Below are positions 29,302 to 37,420 of a stretch of DNA of 64,000 nucleotides, one piece after another. Made by a program: the position numbers and the translations under genes. Each line of letters begins with the position of its first letter. Position 1 is the first letter of the stretch. Below the pieces are notes generated by a model that was not told the origin of the DNA, ran no database searches, and was given only the letters and a program-made list of their open reading frames with translations. Origin of the DNA: an uncultured Hyphomonadaceae bacterium (GTDB lineage: Bacteria; Pseudomonadota; Alphaproteobacteria; Caulobacterales; Hyphomonadaceae); the NCBI GenBank assembly GCA_938084575.1, contig CALKFG010000005.1, positions 365,966 to 429,965 on the forward strand, in the 5' to 3' direction.

Positions 29302-30453
29302 ATGTCACACTTTCAGTCTATGAGTCAGACAATGGATCTGACCCGCCTTTTGCCGCCCCTGCGCGCTGTGTTGTCCAGCCTGTGCGTTACGGGCCTGGCG
29401 GCCTGCGGGGACGGAATCGATCTTTCCAGTATTGAAGAGCAGCCGGAGATTGCGCCGGTCTTTTCAGGTCAGCCTGTGCCGCGCATTAAAATCGTCGGAT
29501 CGTCGACGGTGGCGCCCTTCTCAACCACAGTGGCCGAACAGTTCGGTGCCGCAACGCCCTTTGATTCGCCGATTGTTGAGACCACCGGCACCGGCGGCGG
29601 GTTCAAGACATTCTGCCAGGCTGTTGGCCCTCAGGAGCCGTCGATTGTCAACGCGTCGCGGCGGATCAAACTGTCCGAACGCCGGCTCTGTGCAGAGGCG
29701 GGTGTGACCGGGCTGGTCGAGGTCAAGATCGGGTTTGACGGCATCGTCCTGGCCAGCACCAAAACAGGTCCGGTTCTCGATTTGACGACGGAGGTGATCT
29801 ACCGCGCTCTGGCGGCCGAGCTGCCGGATGGGAAGGGCGGCTGGCAGGCCAATCCGTACAAGACCTGGAAGCAGATTTCACCCGACCTGCCGGACATGCC
29901 GATTCTGGTCTCTGGTCCGCCGCCGACCTCTGGGACGCGTGACGCCTTTGTCGAGATCGCCATGGAGACGGGCGCGCTGGCCCTGCCGGAGCTGGCGGCG
30001 CTCAAGGTCCGGGATCCCGACAGGTTTCGCCGGCGCGCGCACACCGTGCGCGCGGACGGCGCCTGGATTGACAGCGGGGAAAATGACAGCGCGATTGTTC
30101 AGACATTGCTGAAGAACAGGGACAGTCTGGGCATTCTGGGCTTTTCATTCCTGGAGCAGAATCTTGACCGGCTGCAGGGGGCCCGGATAGGCGGCGTTAT
30201 CCCCCGGTTCGAGGCGATCGCGGCCGGCGAGTATGGCATTTCCAGGTCAATGTATTTTTATGTGAAGACCCAAAACCTTGCTCTGGTCCCGGGGCTGGAC
30301 GCCTTCGTGGTCGAGTTCACCCAGGAAGACGCCTGGGGGCCGGATGGGTATCTGGCCGAAAAGGGGCTGATCCCCCTGCCGGAGGCGGAGCGCCGGATGC
30401 AGCGGGACCAGGCCCGGGCAATGCAGGAAATGCCCCGGCTGGACGGGCTCTAA
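29302..30453 (+). CDS. PstS-like phosphate-binding lipoprotein, orphan
   Basis: The product is a periplasmic solute-binding protein of the PstS type. A signal with lipobox LAAC (about residue 34) precedes IKIVGSSTVAPFSTTVAEQF, the phosphate-binding first loop. ETTGTGGGFKTFCQA, the SGTRDAFVE loop and SAIVQTLLKNRDSLGILGFSFLEQN follow. No pstC, pstA, pstB or phoU is adjacent, so it may bind phosphate for another transporter or signal. In-frame ATGs at 29302, 29320 and 29332 are possible, and the last gives the most typical signal length. It overlaps the convergent tkt by 4 bases. Confidence 0.85.
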   Translation: MSHFQSMSQTMDLTRLLPPLRAVLSSLCVTGLAACGDGIDLSSIEEQPEIAPVFSGQPVPRIKIVGSSTVAPFSTTVAEQFGAATPFDSPIVETTGTGGGFKTFCQAVGPQEPSIVNASRRIKLSERRLCAEAGVTGLVEVKIGFDGIVLASTKTGPVLDLTTEVIYRALAAELPDGKGGWQANPYKTWKQISPDLPDMPILVSGPPPTSGTRDAFVEIAMETGALALPELAALKVRDPDRFRRRAHTVRADGAWIDSGENDSAIVQTLLKNRDSLGILGFSFLEQNLDRLQGARIGGVIPRFEAIAAGEYGISRSMYFYVKTQNLALVPGLDAFVVEFTQEDAWGPDGYLAEKGLIPLPEAERRMQRDQARAMQEMPRLDGL

Positions 30454-32417
30454 AGCGCGGCTTTCACCGCGGCGCAGATGGCGTCGGATGTGATCCCGAA
30501 CTTTGAGAACAGATCCTGATAAGGCGCCGACGCGCCGAAGCTGTCCATGCCGATAAAGGCGCCGTCATGGCCGATCCAGCGGTCCCAGCCAAACCGGACG
30601 CCGGCTTCAACCGCGAGGCGCGGAAGATCGCCGCCCAGCGTGGCGTCCTGATAGGCGGACGGCTGCACTTCGAACAGCTCCATGCACGGCATTGACACAA
30701 CCCGCGTCGCAATGCCCTCCGCCGCCAGGTCGGCCTGGGCCGCCAGTGCGATCTCGACCTCCGAGCCGGTGGCAATGATCACGGCCTGCGCCTGGTCGGC
30801 ATCGGACAGGACATAGCCGCCGCGGGCACTGAGATTGTCGTCGGTGTGGGTGGTCCGCGCGCTTTTCACCGTCTGGCGGGTCAGGGCCAGGGTGGAGGGC
30901 CCGGTTTCCCGGCGCAGGGCCAGCTCCCAGCACTCGGCTGTCTCGACGCCGTCACAGGGGCGGAACACGAACATGTTGGGCATAGCGCGCAGAGACGCCA
31001 CATGCTCGACCGGCTGGTGGGTCGGGCCATCTTCCCCCAGACCGATGGAGTCATGCGTCATGACATGAATCACCCGCTCACCCATCAGCGCGCCAAGCCG
31101 GATGGCGGGTCGCGAATAATCGGCAAAGACAAGAAAGGTCCCGGAATAGGGGATGATGCCGCCATGTAGCGCCATGCCATTCATCGCCGCCGCCATGCCA
31201 TGCTCGCGCACACCATAATGTATGTAACGCCCGGCCCAGTTCTCGGCGGACAGGACCGGTGTCGAGGGGGTCAGCGTGTTGTTTGATCCTGACAGGTCGG
31301 CGGATCCACCAATCATCTCCGGTATCAGGTCGGTCAGTACGTTCAGCGCAGCCCCGGACCATTTGCGGGTCGCGTCATCCTTGGCCAGCCCGACCACGGT
31401 CTTTTTGTGGGCGGCGATCCGGTCCGACAGATCGGCTGGAAGTGCGCCCGCGATGGCGATGTCAAAGGCCGCTTTCCCGCGGGCCCCGGCATGGCGGTGC
31501 TGCCAGGCATGGTAAGCCGGCTGGTGGACCTGTCCGGCCGTGCGCCAGGCGTCTTCAAGGGCAGGCGGAATTTCAAACGGCGGGTGCGGCCAGCCGATAT
31601 TCTTGCGGATGCCGGCCACTTCGTCGGCACCATAGGGCCCGCCATGGGCTTTCCCGGTGCCCTCCAGCGTCGGGGCGCCGAAGCCAATGCGGGTCTTGCA
31701 GGCAATCATCACCGGCTGCCTGGCATCCTGTGCCCACTGCAGGGCCGAGTCGATCGCCTCCGGATCATGCCCGTCAATGCGCCGCGTGATCCAGCCGGAC
31801 GCCTCGAAACGGGCGCACTGATCGGTCGAGTCAGACAGCGCGGTGCCGCCATCAATGGTGACGGCATTATCGTCGAACAGCACGATCAGATTGGACAGGT
31901 TCAGATGCCCGGCCAGCGTGATCGCTTCCTGGCTGACCCCCTCCATCAGGCAGCCATCCCCGGCCAGAACATAGGTTTTGTGATCGACCAGGTCACTGCC
32001 GAAGCGGGCATTGAGATGGCGTTCAGCCATCGCCATGCCGACGGCGGTCGCAATCCCCTGTCCGAGCGGCCCGGTCGTGGTCTCCACACCCGGGGTCACG
32101 AAGTTTTCCGGATGCCCCGGGGTCCGGGTGCCGAGCTGGCGGAAATTGCGAATATCATCCCGGCTGACGCTGGCATATCCGGTGAGGTGCAGCAGCGCAT
32201 AGATCAGCATCGAGCCGTGGCCTGCCGACAGGACGAAACGGTCCCGGTCCGGCCAGGTGGGGTCGGCCGGATTGTGCTTGAGAAATTTCGTCCACAGCAC
32301 GGTGGCGACATCTGCCATGCCAAGCGGCAGTCCGACATGGCCGGATTTCGCCGCCTCCACTGCATCCATCGACAGCGCCCGAATCGCATTCGCCATATTC
32401 TGATTGTGACTCGTCAT
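30450..32417 (-). CDS. tkt: Transketolase
   Basis: Transketolase moves two-carbon ketol units between sugar phosphates with thiamine diphosphate. The 655-residue protein has all expected landmarks: [26 protein letters not shown], the ThDP motif [49 protein letters not shown] and [19 protein letters not shown] start at 32417, with GGTGAGG upstream, rather than the longer frame from 32447. ThDP dependence ties it to the thiC/thiD genes, but there is no operon link. Confidence 0.97.
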   Translation of the reverse strand: MTSHNQNMANAIRALSMDAVEAAKSGHVGLPLGMADVATVLWTKFLKHNPADPTWPDRDRFVLSAGHGSMLIYALLHLTGYASVSRDDIRNFRQLGTRTPGHPENFVTPGVETTTGPLGQGIATAVGMAMAERHLNARFGSDLVDHKTYVLAGDGCLMEGVSQEAITLAGHLNLSNLIVLFDDNAVTIDGGTALSDSTDQCARFEASGWITRRIDGHDPEAIDSALQWAQDARQPVMIACKTRIGFGAPTLEGTGKAHGGPYGADEVAGIRKNIGWPHPPFEIPPALEDAWRTAGQVHQPAYHAWQHRHAGARGKAAFDIAIAGALPADLSDRIAAHKKTVVGLAKDDATRKWSGAALNVLTDLIPEMIGGSADLSGSNNTLTPSTPVLSAENWAGRYIHYGVREHGMAAAMNGMALHGGIIPYSGTFLVFADYSRPAIRLGALMGERVIHVMTHDSIGLGEDGPTHQPVEHVASLRAMPNMFVFRPCDGVETAECWELALRRETGPSTLALTRQTVKSARTTHTDDNLSARGGYVLSDADQAQAVIIATGSEVEIALAAQADLAAEGIATRVVSMPCMELFEVQPSAYQDATLGGDLPRLAVEAGVRFGWDRWIGHDGAFIGMDSFGASAPYQDLFSKFGITSDAICAAVKAAL

Positions 32418-32526
32418 CGTGACCTCACCTTCCGCACGCATTGGCAATGGACAGGGCAGAGATTCGAGTCAAGTTGAACCCACGGCATCTATTGAGTTTT
32501 ACCACTATTGGCGGCATGGCTAGAGG

Positions 32527-32817
32527 ATGGCGTCCGTCGATTCTTCCCTGCAGCGTTTTGATGCCGCTCTGGCCCGCCTGGAAGCCGCCGTGGAGACACT
32601 GTTTGCACAGTCGGGTCATCCGGTGCTCCTGAAGAAACAGCTGGATGTTATGATGGCTGACCGGGCACAGCTGGCCGAACAGCTCGACCAGTCCCTCGCC
32701 AGGGAGCGGGAGCTGCAATCCCTCGCAGATGAAGCGTCTGCGGCTCTGGGCACGGCGATTGACGAGGTTCGAGCGGCGCTGGGCCGGCCGGACCAGAAGG
32801 AGGAAAAGGATGGCTAA
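32527..32817 (+). CDS. DUF4164 coiled-coil protein, ZauP-like
   Basis: The 96-residue protein is almost wholly coiled coil (SSLQRFDAALARLEAAVETLF, then QLAEQLDQSLARERELQSLADEA). It lies directly upstream of zapA, with an 8-base overlap. In Caulobacter a small coiled-coil protein, ZauP, is encoded with ZapA and helps to focus the Z-ring. Size, composition and position match, but the equation is inferred. AGAGG abuts the ATG unusually closely. Confidence 0.75.
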   Translation: MASVDSSLQRFDAALARLEAAVETLFAQSGHPVLLKKQLDVMMADRAQLAEQLDQSLARERELQSLADEASAALGTAIDEVRAALGRPDQKEEKDG

Positions 32818-33121
32818 GGCGGATATTGTCATCCGGGGAAAAACCTTCTCCATCGCCTGTGCGCCCGGGCAGGAACATCGTTTGGTGACGCTGTCGCGCG
32901 AGCTTGATGCGCGGGTTGACGGCATCGCCGGCGCCGTCGGGGATATTGGTGACCAGCGGTTGCTTCTGATTGCCGCCCTGTCCCTTCTGGACGAACTCAG
33001 CGCAGCCCAGCACAGCATCGAAACCGTATCGGGGCCTGATATTGACCGGGCGTCCCGCGCCCTGGAGACCGCCTCGGAGCGCATACTGGCCCTCGCAGGC
33101 CGCATTGAAACCGAATTATGA
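32810..33121 (+). CDS. zapA: Cell division protein ZapA
   Basis: ZapA binds and cross-links FtsZ protofilaments. The 103-residue protein has the ZapA pattern: VIRGKTFSIACAPGQEHRL, LSRELDARVDGIAGAVGDIGDQRLLLIAALSLLDEL, then a long C-terminal helix. I start at 32810, where AAGGAGG lies 6 bases upstream, inside the end of the DUF4164 gene. The stop overlaps the next ATG as ATGA. Elsewhere in proteobacteria 6S RNA and a folate cyclo-ligase often follow zapA, but not here. Confidence 0.9.
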   Translation: MAKADIVIRGKTFSIACAPGQEHRLVTLSRELDARVDGIAGAVGDIGDQRLLLIAALSLLDELSAAQHSIETVSGPDIDRASRALETASERILALAGRIETEL

Positions 33122-33882
33122 CCCCGCCGCTTTTAACGGTCCTCATCCCCTTCTTTAATGAACAGGGCAATGTCTTACCGCTTGTGGAAGAGGTTCACCA
33201 GGTCCTTGCCGATTTCCAGTTCGAGGTGATCTGCGTCAATGACGCATCGACGGATGACACGGCCAAAGAACTGGCTGATGCCCAGTCGCGCTGGCCGGAC
33301 ACCATTCGCGTGTTCTCCCATATCGAGCGGTGCGGGAAGTCCGCGGCGCTTTTTACCGGCCTTAAAGCGGCGCGGGGCAGCTGGGTGCAGCTGCTCGACG
33401 GTGATGGCCAGAATGATGTCAGAGACACGGCAAGGCTCTGGCCGCAGGTCATGTCGGGGCACGGTCTGGGCAAAGTGGGTATCATTGCCGGACGGCGGAA
33501 CAGCCGCAATGATAGCGGGTTCAAATGGCTGCAGTCGCGGATCGCCAATGGTGTCCGGAAATTTGTCTTACGTGATGATGCCACCGACACGGGGTGCGGC
33601 TGGAAACTGATCCGCCTCGAGGCTTTTCGGGACCTGCCTTTCTTCGCCTCGATGCACCGATTTTTGCCCGCCCTGGTCAAACGGGCCGGATGGACGGTGC
33701 AGGAGGAGCTGGTCAATGATCGCCCGCGCTGGAACGGACAGTCCAAATACGGGTTTCTGGGGCGTCTGGGCGCGGGGGTGTTTGACCTGATTGGTATGTT
33801 CTGGCTGACCCGCCGCGGCGGGCAGGGCATCGCGATCGAATGGAATGACCCGCGGGCGCCAGAAACACGATCCGATAAATAG
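33118..33882 (+). CDS. Family 2 glycosyltransferase
   Basis: The 254-residue GT-A protein starts LTVLIPFFNEQGNVLPLVEEV. It has VICVNDASTDDT and, for the metal-bound DXD, WVQLLDGDGQND, then TDTGCGWKLIRLEAF and the His-containing MHRFLPALVKRAGW. It resembles dolichol/polyprenyl-phosphate mannosyl- or glucosyltransferases, but lacks the C-terminal membrane helices of many members. An ATGA overlap with zapA suggests coupled translation of a division gene with an envelope glycosyltransferase. The sugar is unknown. Confidence 0.88.
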   Translation: MTPPLLTVLIPFFNEQGNVLPLVEEVHQVLADFQFEVICVNDASTDDTAKELADAQSRWPDTIRVFSHIERCGKSAALFTGLKAARGSWVQLLDGDGQNDVRDTARLWPQVMSGHGLGKVGIIAGRRNSRNDSGFKWLQSRIANGVRKFVLRDDATDTGCGWKLIRLEAFRDLPFFASMHRFLPALVKRAGWTVQEELVNDRPRWNGQSKYGFLGRLGAGVFDLIGMFWLTRRGGQGIAIEWNDPRAPETRSDK

Positions 33883-33931
33883 AGGTCTGCGACCCGTCCG
33901 CCGCGGCGGACGCCGGCCAAGGTGTGCGACA

Positions 33932-33956
33932 GGTCTGGTCTGGTCTGGTCTGGTCT
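33932..33956. repeat. Pentanucleotide microsatellite, five GGTCT units
   Basis: Five perfect tandem copies of GGTCT lie in the 122-base gap between the convergent glycosyltransferase and phosphatase genes. Both genes end before the array, so a change in copy number would not shift a reading frame that I recognise. It may affect transcription ends or simply be neutral slippage. Confidence 0.9.
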
Positions 33957-34004
33957 GAAACCGTCGCGCTGCCGGGCCGCCATTGTGGTCGTCCTGTCGG
34001 GGGG

Positions 34005-34805
34005 TCAGGCCGTGGGGGCGTGATAATTTGTATCTGGCTGGCCAAAGACCTGCAGAAGCCCGGTATTGGCGTTCTCGACCCACAGGGCGCTGAGCACGCC
34101 AGTGCGATAGGCGCCCGTATCCAGGGCAACCCGGTTGGGTTTCATGACCACTTCATCGACAATCGTATGCCCGTGCACGACGACGCAGCCAAAATTCATG
34201 TCGGAGGCCAGAAAGTCCTCGCGGATCCAGCGCAGGTCCCGGTCGGATTGCTGTTCTACCGGGACGCCCGGACGAATGCCGGCATGAACGAACAGGTAAT
34301 CGCCGAGACGAACTGAATTTTGGAAACCTGCCAAAAAATTGAGATCGGACTGGGGAATGGCAGACATTAAGAGATGTTCCAGCGTGGAGTCAGGCTGGCC
34401 AATCAGTGCCCCCTTGTCGAGGCCATAGCTTTCCGCGGTCTCGTAGCCGCCATGGCTGAGCCAGGGCGCAAGAAGGTGGGCCTCACCACTCAGGCCACGG
34501 ATCAGGGCTTCTTCATGATTCCCCTTGATGAACCAGCAGGACACATTTGGGGGAGCAGCACGGCGCAGATGTTGCACCACCTGCCGCGACTGCGGTCCCC
34601 GGTCGATCAGATCACCGAGAAAGACGATATGGGTGTCGACCACGGGCTGGGTCCGGCCATGATCGGCGATGCGGTCGAGCATGGCTTTCAAGAGATCAAA
34701 GCGGCCGTGAACATCCCCGATGGCGTAAACGCGTTTGCCGGGCGACCCCTTTGGTCGTGTGGGGTCGAAGCCCCTCGGTTTAGATTTTCCAAGGCCAAAT
34801 GGCAT
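34005..34805 (-). CDS. PPP-family serine/threonine protein phosphatase-like metallophosphatase
   Basis: The 266-residue protein has the PPP metal motifs in order: YAIGDVHGRFDLL, FLGDLIDRGP and IKGNHEEALIRG, with later histidines in FVHAGIRPG and VVHGHT. Bacterial relatives (PrpA/PrpB, ApaH-like) dephosphorylate proteins or cleave dinucleotides, and the target here is unknown. I start at 34805 with GAGGG upstream, discarding an in-frame GTG at 34817. It is divergent from the exopolysaccharide antiterminator gene and shares its 264-base intergenic region. Confidence 0.9.
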   Translation of the reverse strand: MPFGLGKSKPRGFDPTRPKGSPGKRVYAIGDVHGRFDLLKAMLDRIADHGRTQPVVDTHIVFLGDLIDRGPQSRQVVQHLRRAAPPNVSCWFIKGNHEEALIRGLSGEAHLLAPWLSHGGYETAESYGLDKGALIGQPDSTLEHLLMSAIPQSDLNFLAGFQNSVRLGDYLFVHAGIRPGVPVEQQSDRDLRWIREDFLASDMNFGCVVVHGHTIVDEVVMKPNRVALDTGAYRTGVLSALWVENANTGLLQVFGQPDTNYHAPTA

Positions 34806-34877
34806 AATCGCCCTCACGAGCTGTTAAATTTTTCGCGTCTAAGGTGTATCAAGCGGTCTGATCGTGTTAAGATTGCA

Positions 34878-34934
34878 AGGTTGAATTTGTCGTCGACGCT
34901 AGGAGTCTGGCTCGGGGATGTCTATCTTCAACCT
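34878..34934 (+). promoter_or_regulatory. Inverted repeat in the leader region of the exopolysaccharide operon
   Basis: In the 264-base gap before the NusG-like gene, AGGTTGAA (34878-34885) is inverted as TTCAACCT (34927-34934), 41 bases apart. A second short pair, CTGAG (34933-34937) and CTCAG (34948-34952), adjoins it. It could be an operator or a structured 5' leader read by the antiterminator. No match to the enterobacterial ops element is seen. Confidence 0.35.
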
Positions 34935-35069
34935 GAGTTAAAGCAACCTCAGCTGGAATGAGGGTCTGGACGTTTGAGCCGGATATTTTTTGCGCTCTGC
35001 CCGGGACGGCGGGCGCAGTCAGGGTGTCGACTTTGGCGCGCCGGCTGAACAAAAGGGTGGGATGTAGCC

Positions 35070-35582
35070 ATGGGGATTGCGGGCCAGACACAGTGGTTTG
35101 CTGTGCAAACTCAGGTTGGCAAAGAGGACTATGCTTTCTCCAACCTTGGGCGGCAGGATTTTGAGGCCTGGTGTCCCACCATCCTGAAGACGGTCCGGTC
35201 CGGTCGCAAGGTTCAAACCAAGGCTAAGCCGCTTTTCCCGGGCTATATCTTCGTTCAGATTGAGTCTGGCGTCACAAGGTGGCGGTCCATCGACAGCACA
35301 TATGGTGTGCTTCGCCTGGTCAAGGTTGCAGACCGGCCGGCACCGCTGCCGGCGGGGCTGGTCGATGAGCTTCGGGCCCTGGTCGACGGGCGGGGTAACG
35401 TTGCCTTCAGAGACGCATTGTCGCCGGGAGACCAGATCCGGATCATGGGGGGCGCATTTGACGATTGGATTGGTCAGGTTATTCAGCTGCCCGACAGGGA
35501 CAGAGTGACCCTGCTGGTGGCCATGATTGGCCGCAAGGTCACGGTCACGGTCCCACGGGGCCAGGTGGTCAAGGCGGCCTGA
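35070..35582 (+). CDS. NusG-like (RfaH-type) transcription antitermination protein
   Basis: The 170-residue protein has an N-terminal NGN domain (QWFAVQTQVGKEDYAFSNLGRQDFEAWCPT, PLFPGYIFVQI). Its C-terminal KOW domain starts SPGDQIRIMGGAFDDWIGQVIQL. It is a specialised paralogue rather than housekeeping NusG, because it stands alone at the head of an exopolysaccharide locus instead of beside secE/rplK. RfaH-type factors let polymerase read through long polysaccharide operons, so the likely target is this locus. The sugar transferase follows after 21 bases. Confidence 0.88.
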   Translation: MGIAGQTQWFAVQTQVGKEDYAFSNLGRQDFEAWCPTILKTVRSGRKVQTKAKPLFPGYIFVQIESGVTRWRSIDSTYGVLRLVKVADRPAPLPAGLVDELRALVDGRGNVAFRDALSPGDQIRIMGGAFDDWIGQVIQLPDRDRVTLLVAMIGRKVTVTVPRGQVVKAA

Positions 35583-35603
35583 TCGGATGAGGTGGGGGCG
35601 ATC

Positions 35604-36959
35604 ATGAATTTCGTAGATTTTGCAAGATCGGCCGGAGACCAGATTGATCAGTCTGCAAGCCTTTGGGAGCGTGCGGCGCTCAGATTGGGGCGGATACGGT
35701 ACCAGCTGACCGCCGCGCTTTTATGCGGTGTCGTGCTTCCCCTGTTCTTGCGGACACGCTTTGAGAACTGGCCCGACGCCGCCATCCAGTACGACACGTC
35801 CGTTTTCGGGACCTGTGTCGCCGTCCTTATCGGGTTCGCTATTTTCAGGAAAATTTCAGCCCTTCCGGGAACAGGTTCCTTCGTCAATATAATCCCGGCC
35901 TTTCTGACGTCATATAGTATCGTCATGATCACGTTTTTCGCGCTGAGGCTGGACTATAGCCGAGCCCAGTTCGCGGTCAGCTTCGGGCTGGTCATTGCCG
36001 GATTCTACCTGATCGGTTTTCTGATGTCGCGGTACCGCCATGCGCGGTTCGTGCTGATCAGCAGCCGGCCGATGTCGCAGCTCCGCCCCATTCGCGGGGT
36101 TGATTGGGTTCTGGCGCGGGATTTGGCAACGGCGACCACCTATCGGCACCTGCCGATTGTGGTGGATCACAACAGCCATGTGATGACCGAAGACTGGGAA
36201 CGCTATCTGGCCGAGGAGGCAATCTCCGGACGCCTGATTTATGACCGGTCGAAGATTGTGGAGGCGTTGCAGGGACGGGTCCCGCTCGGGGGTGAAAAAG
36301 AGTCGGCCGATGGCACCCTCTCGCTGCGAACCCTTCATGCGCCCGGGCATCTGGTGCCTGACTCCATTTATGCGCCGGCGAAACGCTATATCGACATGAG
36401 CGTCGCCATCCTGCTGATCTTTCTGCTGTCCCCGCTTTTCTGTCTGGTTGCGCTTGCCATCAAGGTGGAGAGCCGAGGCCCGGTTTTGTTCCGGCAGGTG
36501 CGGATGGGGTATCGGGGAACGCCGTTTACCATGCTGAAATTCCGCTCCATGCGCTTTGAGCCGCAGGGGGCGGCGTCCACCACATCCGACATGACCGCCA
36601 ATCAGGATCATCGGATCACCCGGATAGGCCGGATCATCCGTCGCACGCGCATCGACGAACTGCCCCAGATCATCAATATTTTGCGCGGTGAGATGAGCTG
36701 GATCGGGCCCCGTCCGGAAACGCTGCGCCTGTCGGAATGGTATGAATCAGAGATCCCGTTTTATCGCTATCGACATATTGTGCGGCCGGGAATTACCGGC
36801 TGGGCGCAGGTAAGCCAGGGGCATGTCACCAGTGTGGACGATGTCCGGGAGAAGCTGGAATTCGACTTCTACTATGTGAAGCACTTCACCATCTGGACGG
36901 ATCTGCTGATTCTGGTGAGGACGGTCATGGTGGTGCTGACCGGCCACGGTTCCAAATAG
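35604..36959 (+). CDS. Exopolysaccharide polyprenyl-phosphate sugar-phosphate transferase
   Basis: The protein loads the first sugar phosphate on undecaprenyl phosphate to start repeat-unit assembly. The 451-residue product has four or five N-terminal membrane helices and a cytoplasmic middle region. Its catalytic bacterial sugar transferase domain runs from KRYIDMSVAILLIFLLSPLF, with VRMGYRGTPFTMLKFRSM, RIDELPQIINILRGEMSWIGPRPE and RPGITGWAQVSQGH. This is the WcaJ/ExoY layout. I start at ATG 35604 with GGTGGGGG upstream, not the GTG at 35592. The sugar identity is not readable. Confidence 0.93.
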   Translation: MNFVDFARSAGDQIDQSASLWERAALRLGRIRYQLTAALLCGVVLPLFLRTRFENWPDAAIQYDTSVFGTCVAVLIGFAIFRKISALPGTGSFVNIIPAFLTSYSIVMITFFALRLDYSRAQFAVSFGLVIAGFYLIGFLMSRYRHARFVLISSRPMSQLRPIRGVDWVLARDLATATTYRHLPIVVDHNSHVMTEDWERYLAEEAISGRLIYDRSKIVEALQGRVPLGGEKESADGTLSLRTLHAPGHLVPDSIYAPAKRYIDMSVAILLIFLLSPLFCLVALAIKVESRGPVLFRQVRMGYRGTPFTMLKFRSMRFEPQGAASTTSDMTANQDHRITRIGRIIRRTRIDELPQIINILRGEMSWIGPRPETLRLSEWYESEIPFYRYRHIVRPGITGWAQVSQGHVTSVDDVREKLEFDFYYVKHFTIWTDLLILVRTVMVVLTGHGSK

Positions 36960-37035
36960 CCGACCGGTCGCAGGCGTCCGGTGCCGTGCTGCGGGCTCAG
37001 CTCCGCTGATCGATGATGTGGGAAAGGACGCTTGG

Positions 37036-37389
37036 GTGACGCTGATCTGGGGATTGCGGCTCGTTTTCCTGCTTTTGCTTGTCGGAGTCAGTGCCGCGGC
37101 CCTGATGCCGCCAGGCCTGCAGGAAGAACAGATGGGCTGGCTGCCGAATGACAAGCTGATGCATGGCGTCGCCTATGCGACCGTGAGCACGGCCGGCCTG
37201 CTTGCATTTCCGCGCTGGTCTGTCGTGCGTGTGATGACCTTGCTGCTGGTGCATGGTGTCGGAATTGAACTGGTGCAGCCTCTGACAGGGCGGGTTGCCG
37301 ACCTGCAGGATATTCTGGCCAATCTCGCCGGGCTTGTTCTGGGTGCCGGACTGGTCTGGATCAGTGGCCAGCGGCCCAAGCCGCGATGA
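37036..37389 (+). CDS. VanZ-like membrane protein
   Basis: The small membrane protein has about four helices and the VanZ pattern: DKLMHGVAYATVSTAGLLAFP, then GIELVQPLTGRVADLQDILANLAGLVLGAGL, in which the conserved Glu, Asp and Asn are present. A frame from GTG 37018 is open. I prefer GTG 37036, because GGAAAGGA lies at 37020-37027 with suitable spacing, giving 117 residues. VanZ relatives occur in many polysaccharide loci with unknown role. It is convergent with the ligase gene 31 bases away. Confidence 0.8.
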   Translation: MTLIWGLRLVFLLLLVGVSAAALMPPGLQEEQMGWLPNDKLMHGVAYATVSTAGLLAFPRWSVVRVMTLLLVHGVGIELVQPLTGRVADLQDILANLAGLVLGAGLVWISGQRPKPR

Positions 37390-37420
37390 CCGAAGCTGGG
37401 CCAGGCCGCCGTCCGGATCC

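Noticed and set aside
32455..32526. tRNA-like stretch near the transketolase start
   Set aside because: A GATTCGAGTC string suggested a T-arm, but no acceptor stem or anticodon arm can be folded around it on either strand.
33100..33130. 6S RNA downstream of zapA
   Set aside because: In many proteobacteria 6S RNA follows zapA, but here zapA overlaps the next gene by 4 bases, leaving no room.
34806..35069. ops/JUMPstart element before the NusG paralogue
   Set aside because: No GGCGGTAG-type core is present. Only the inverted repeat is supportable.
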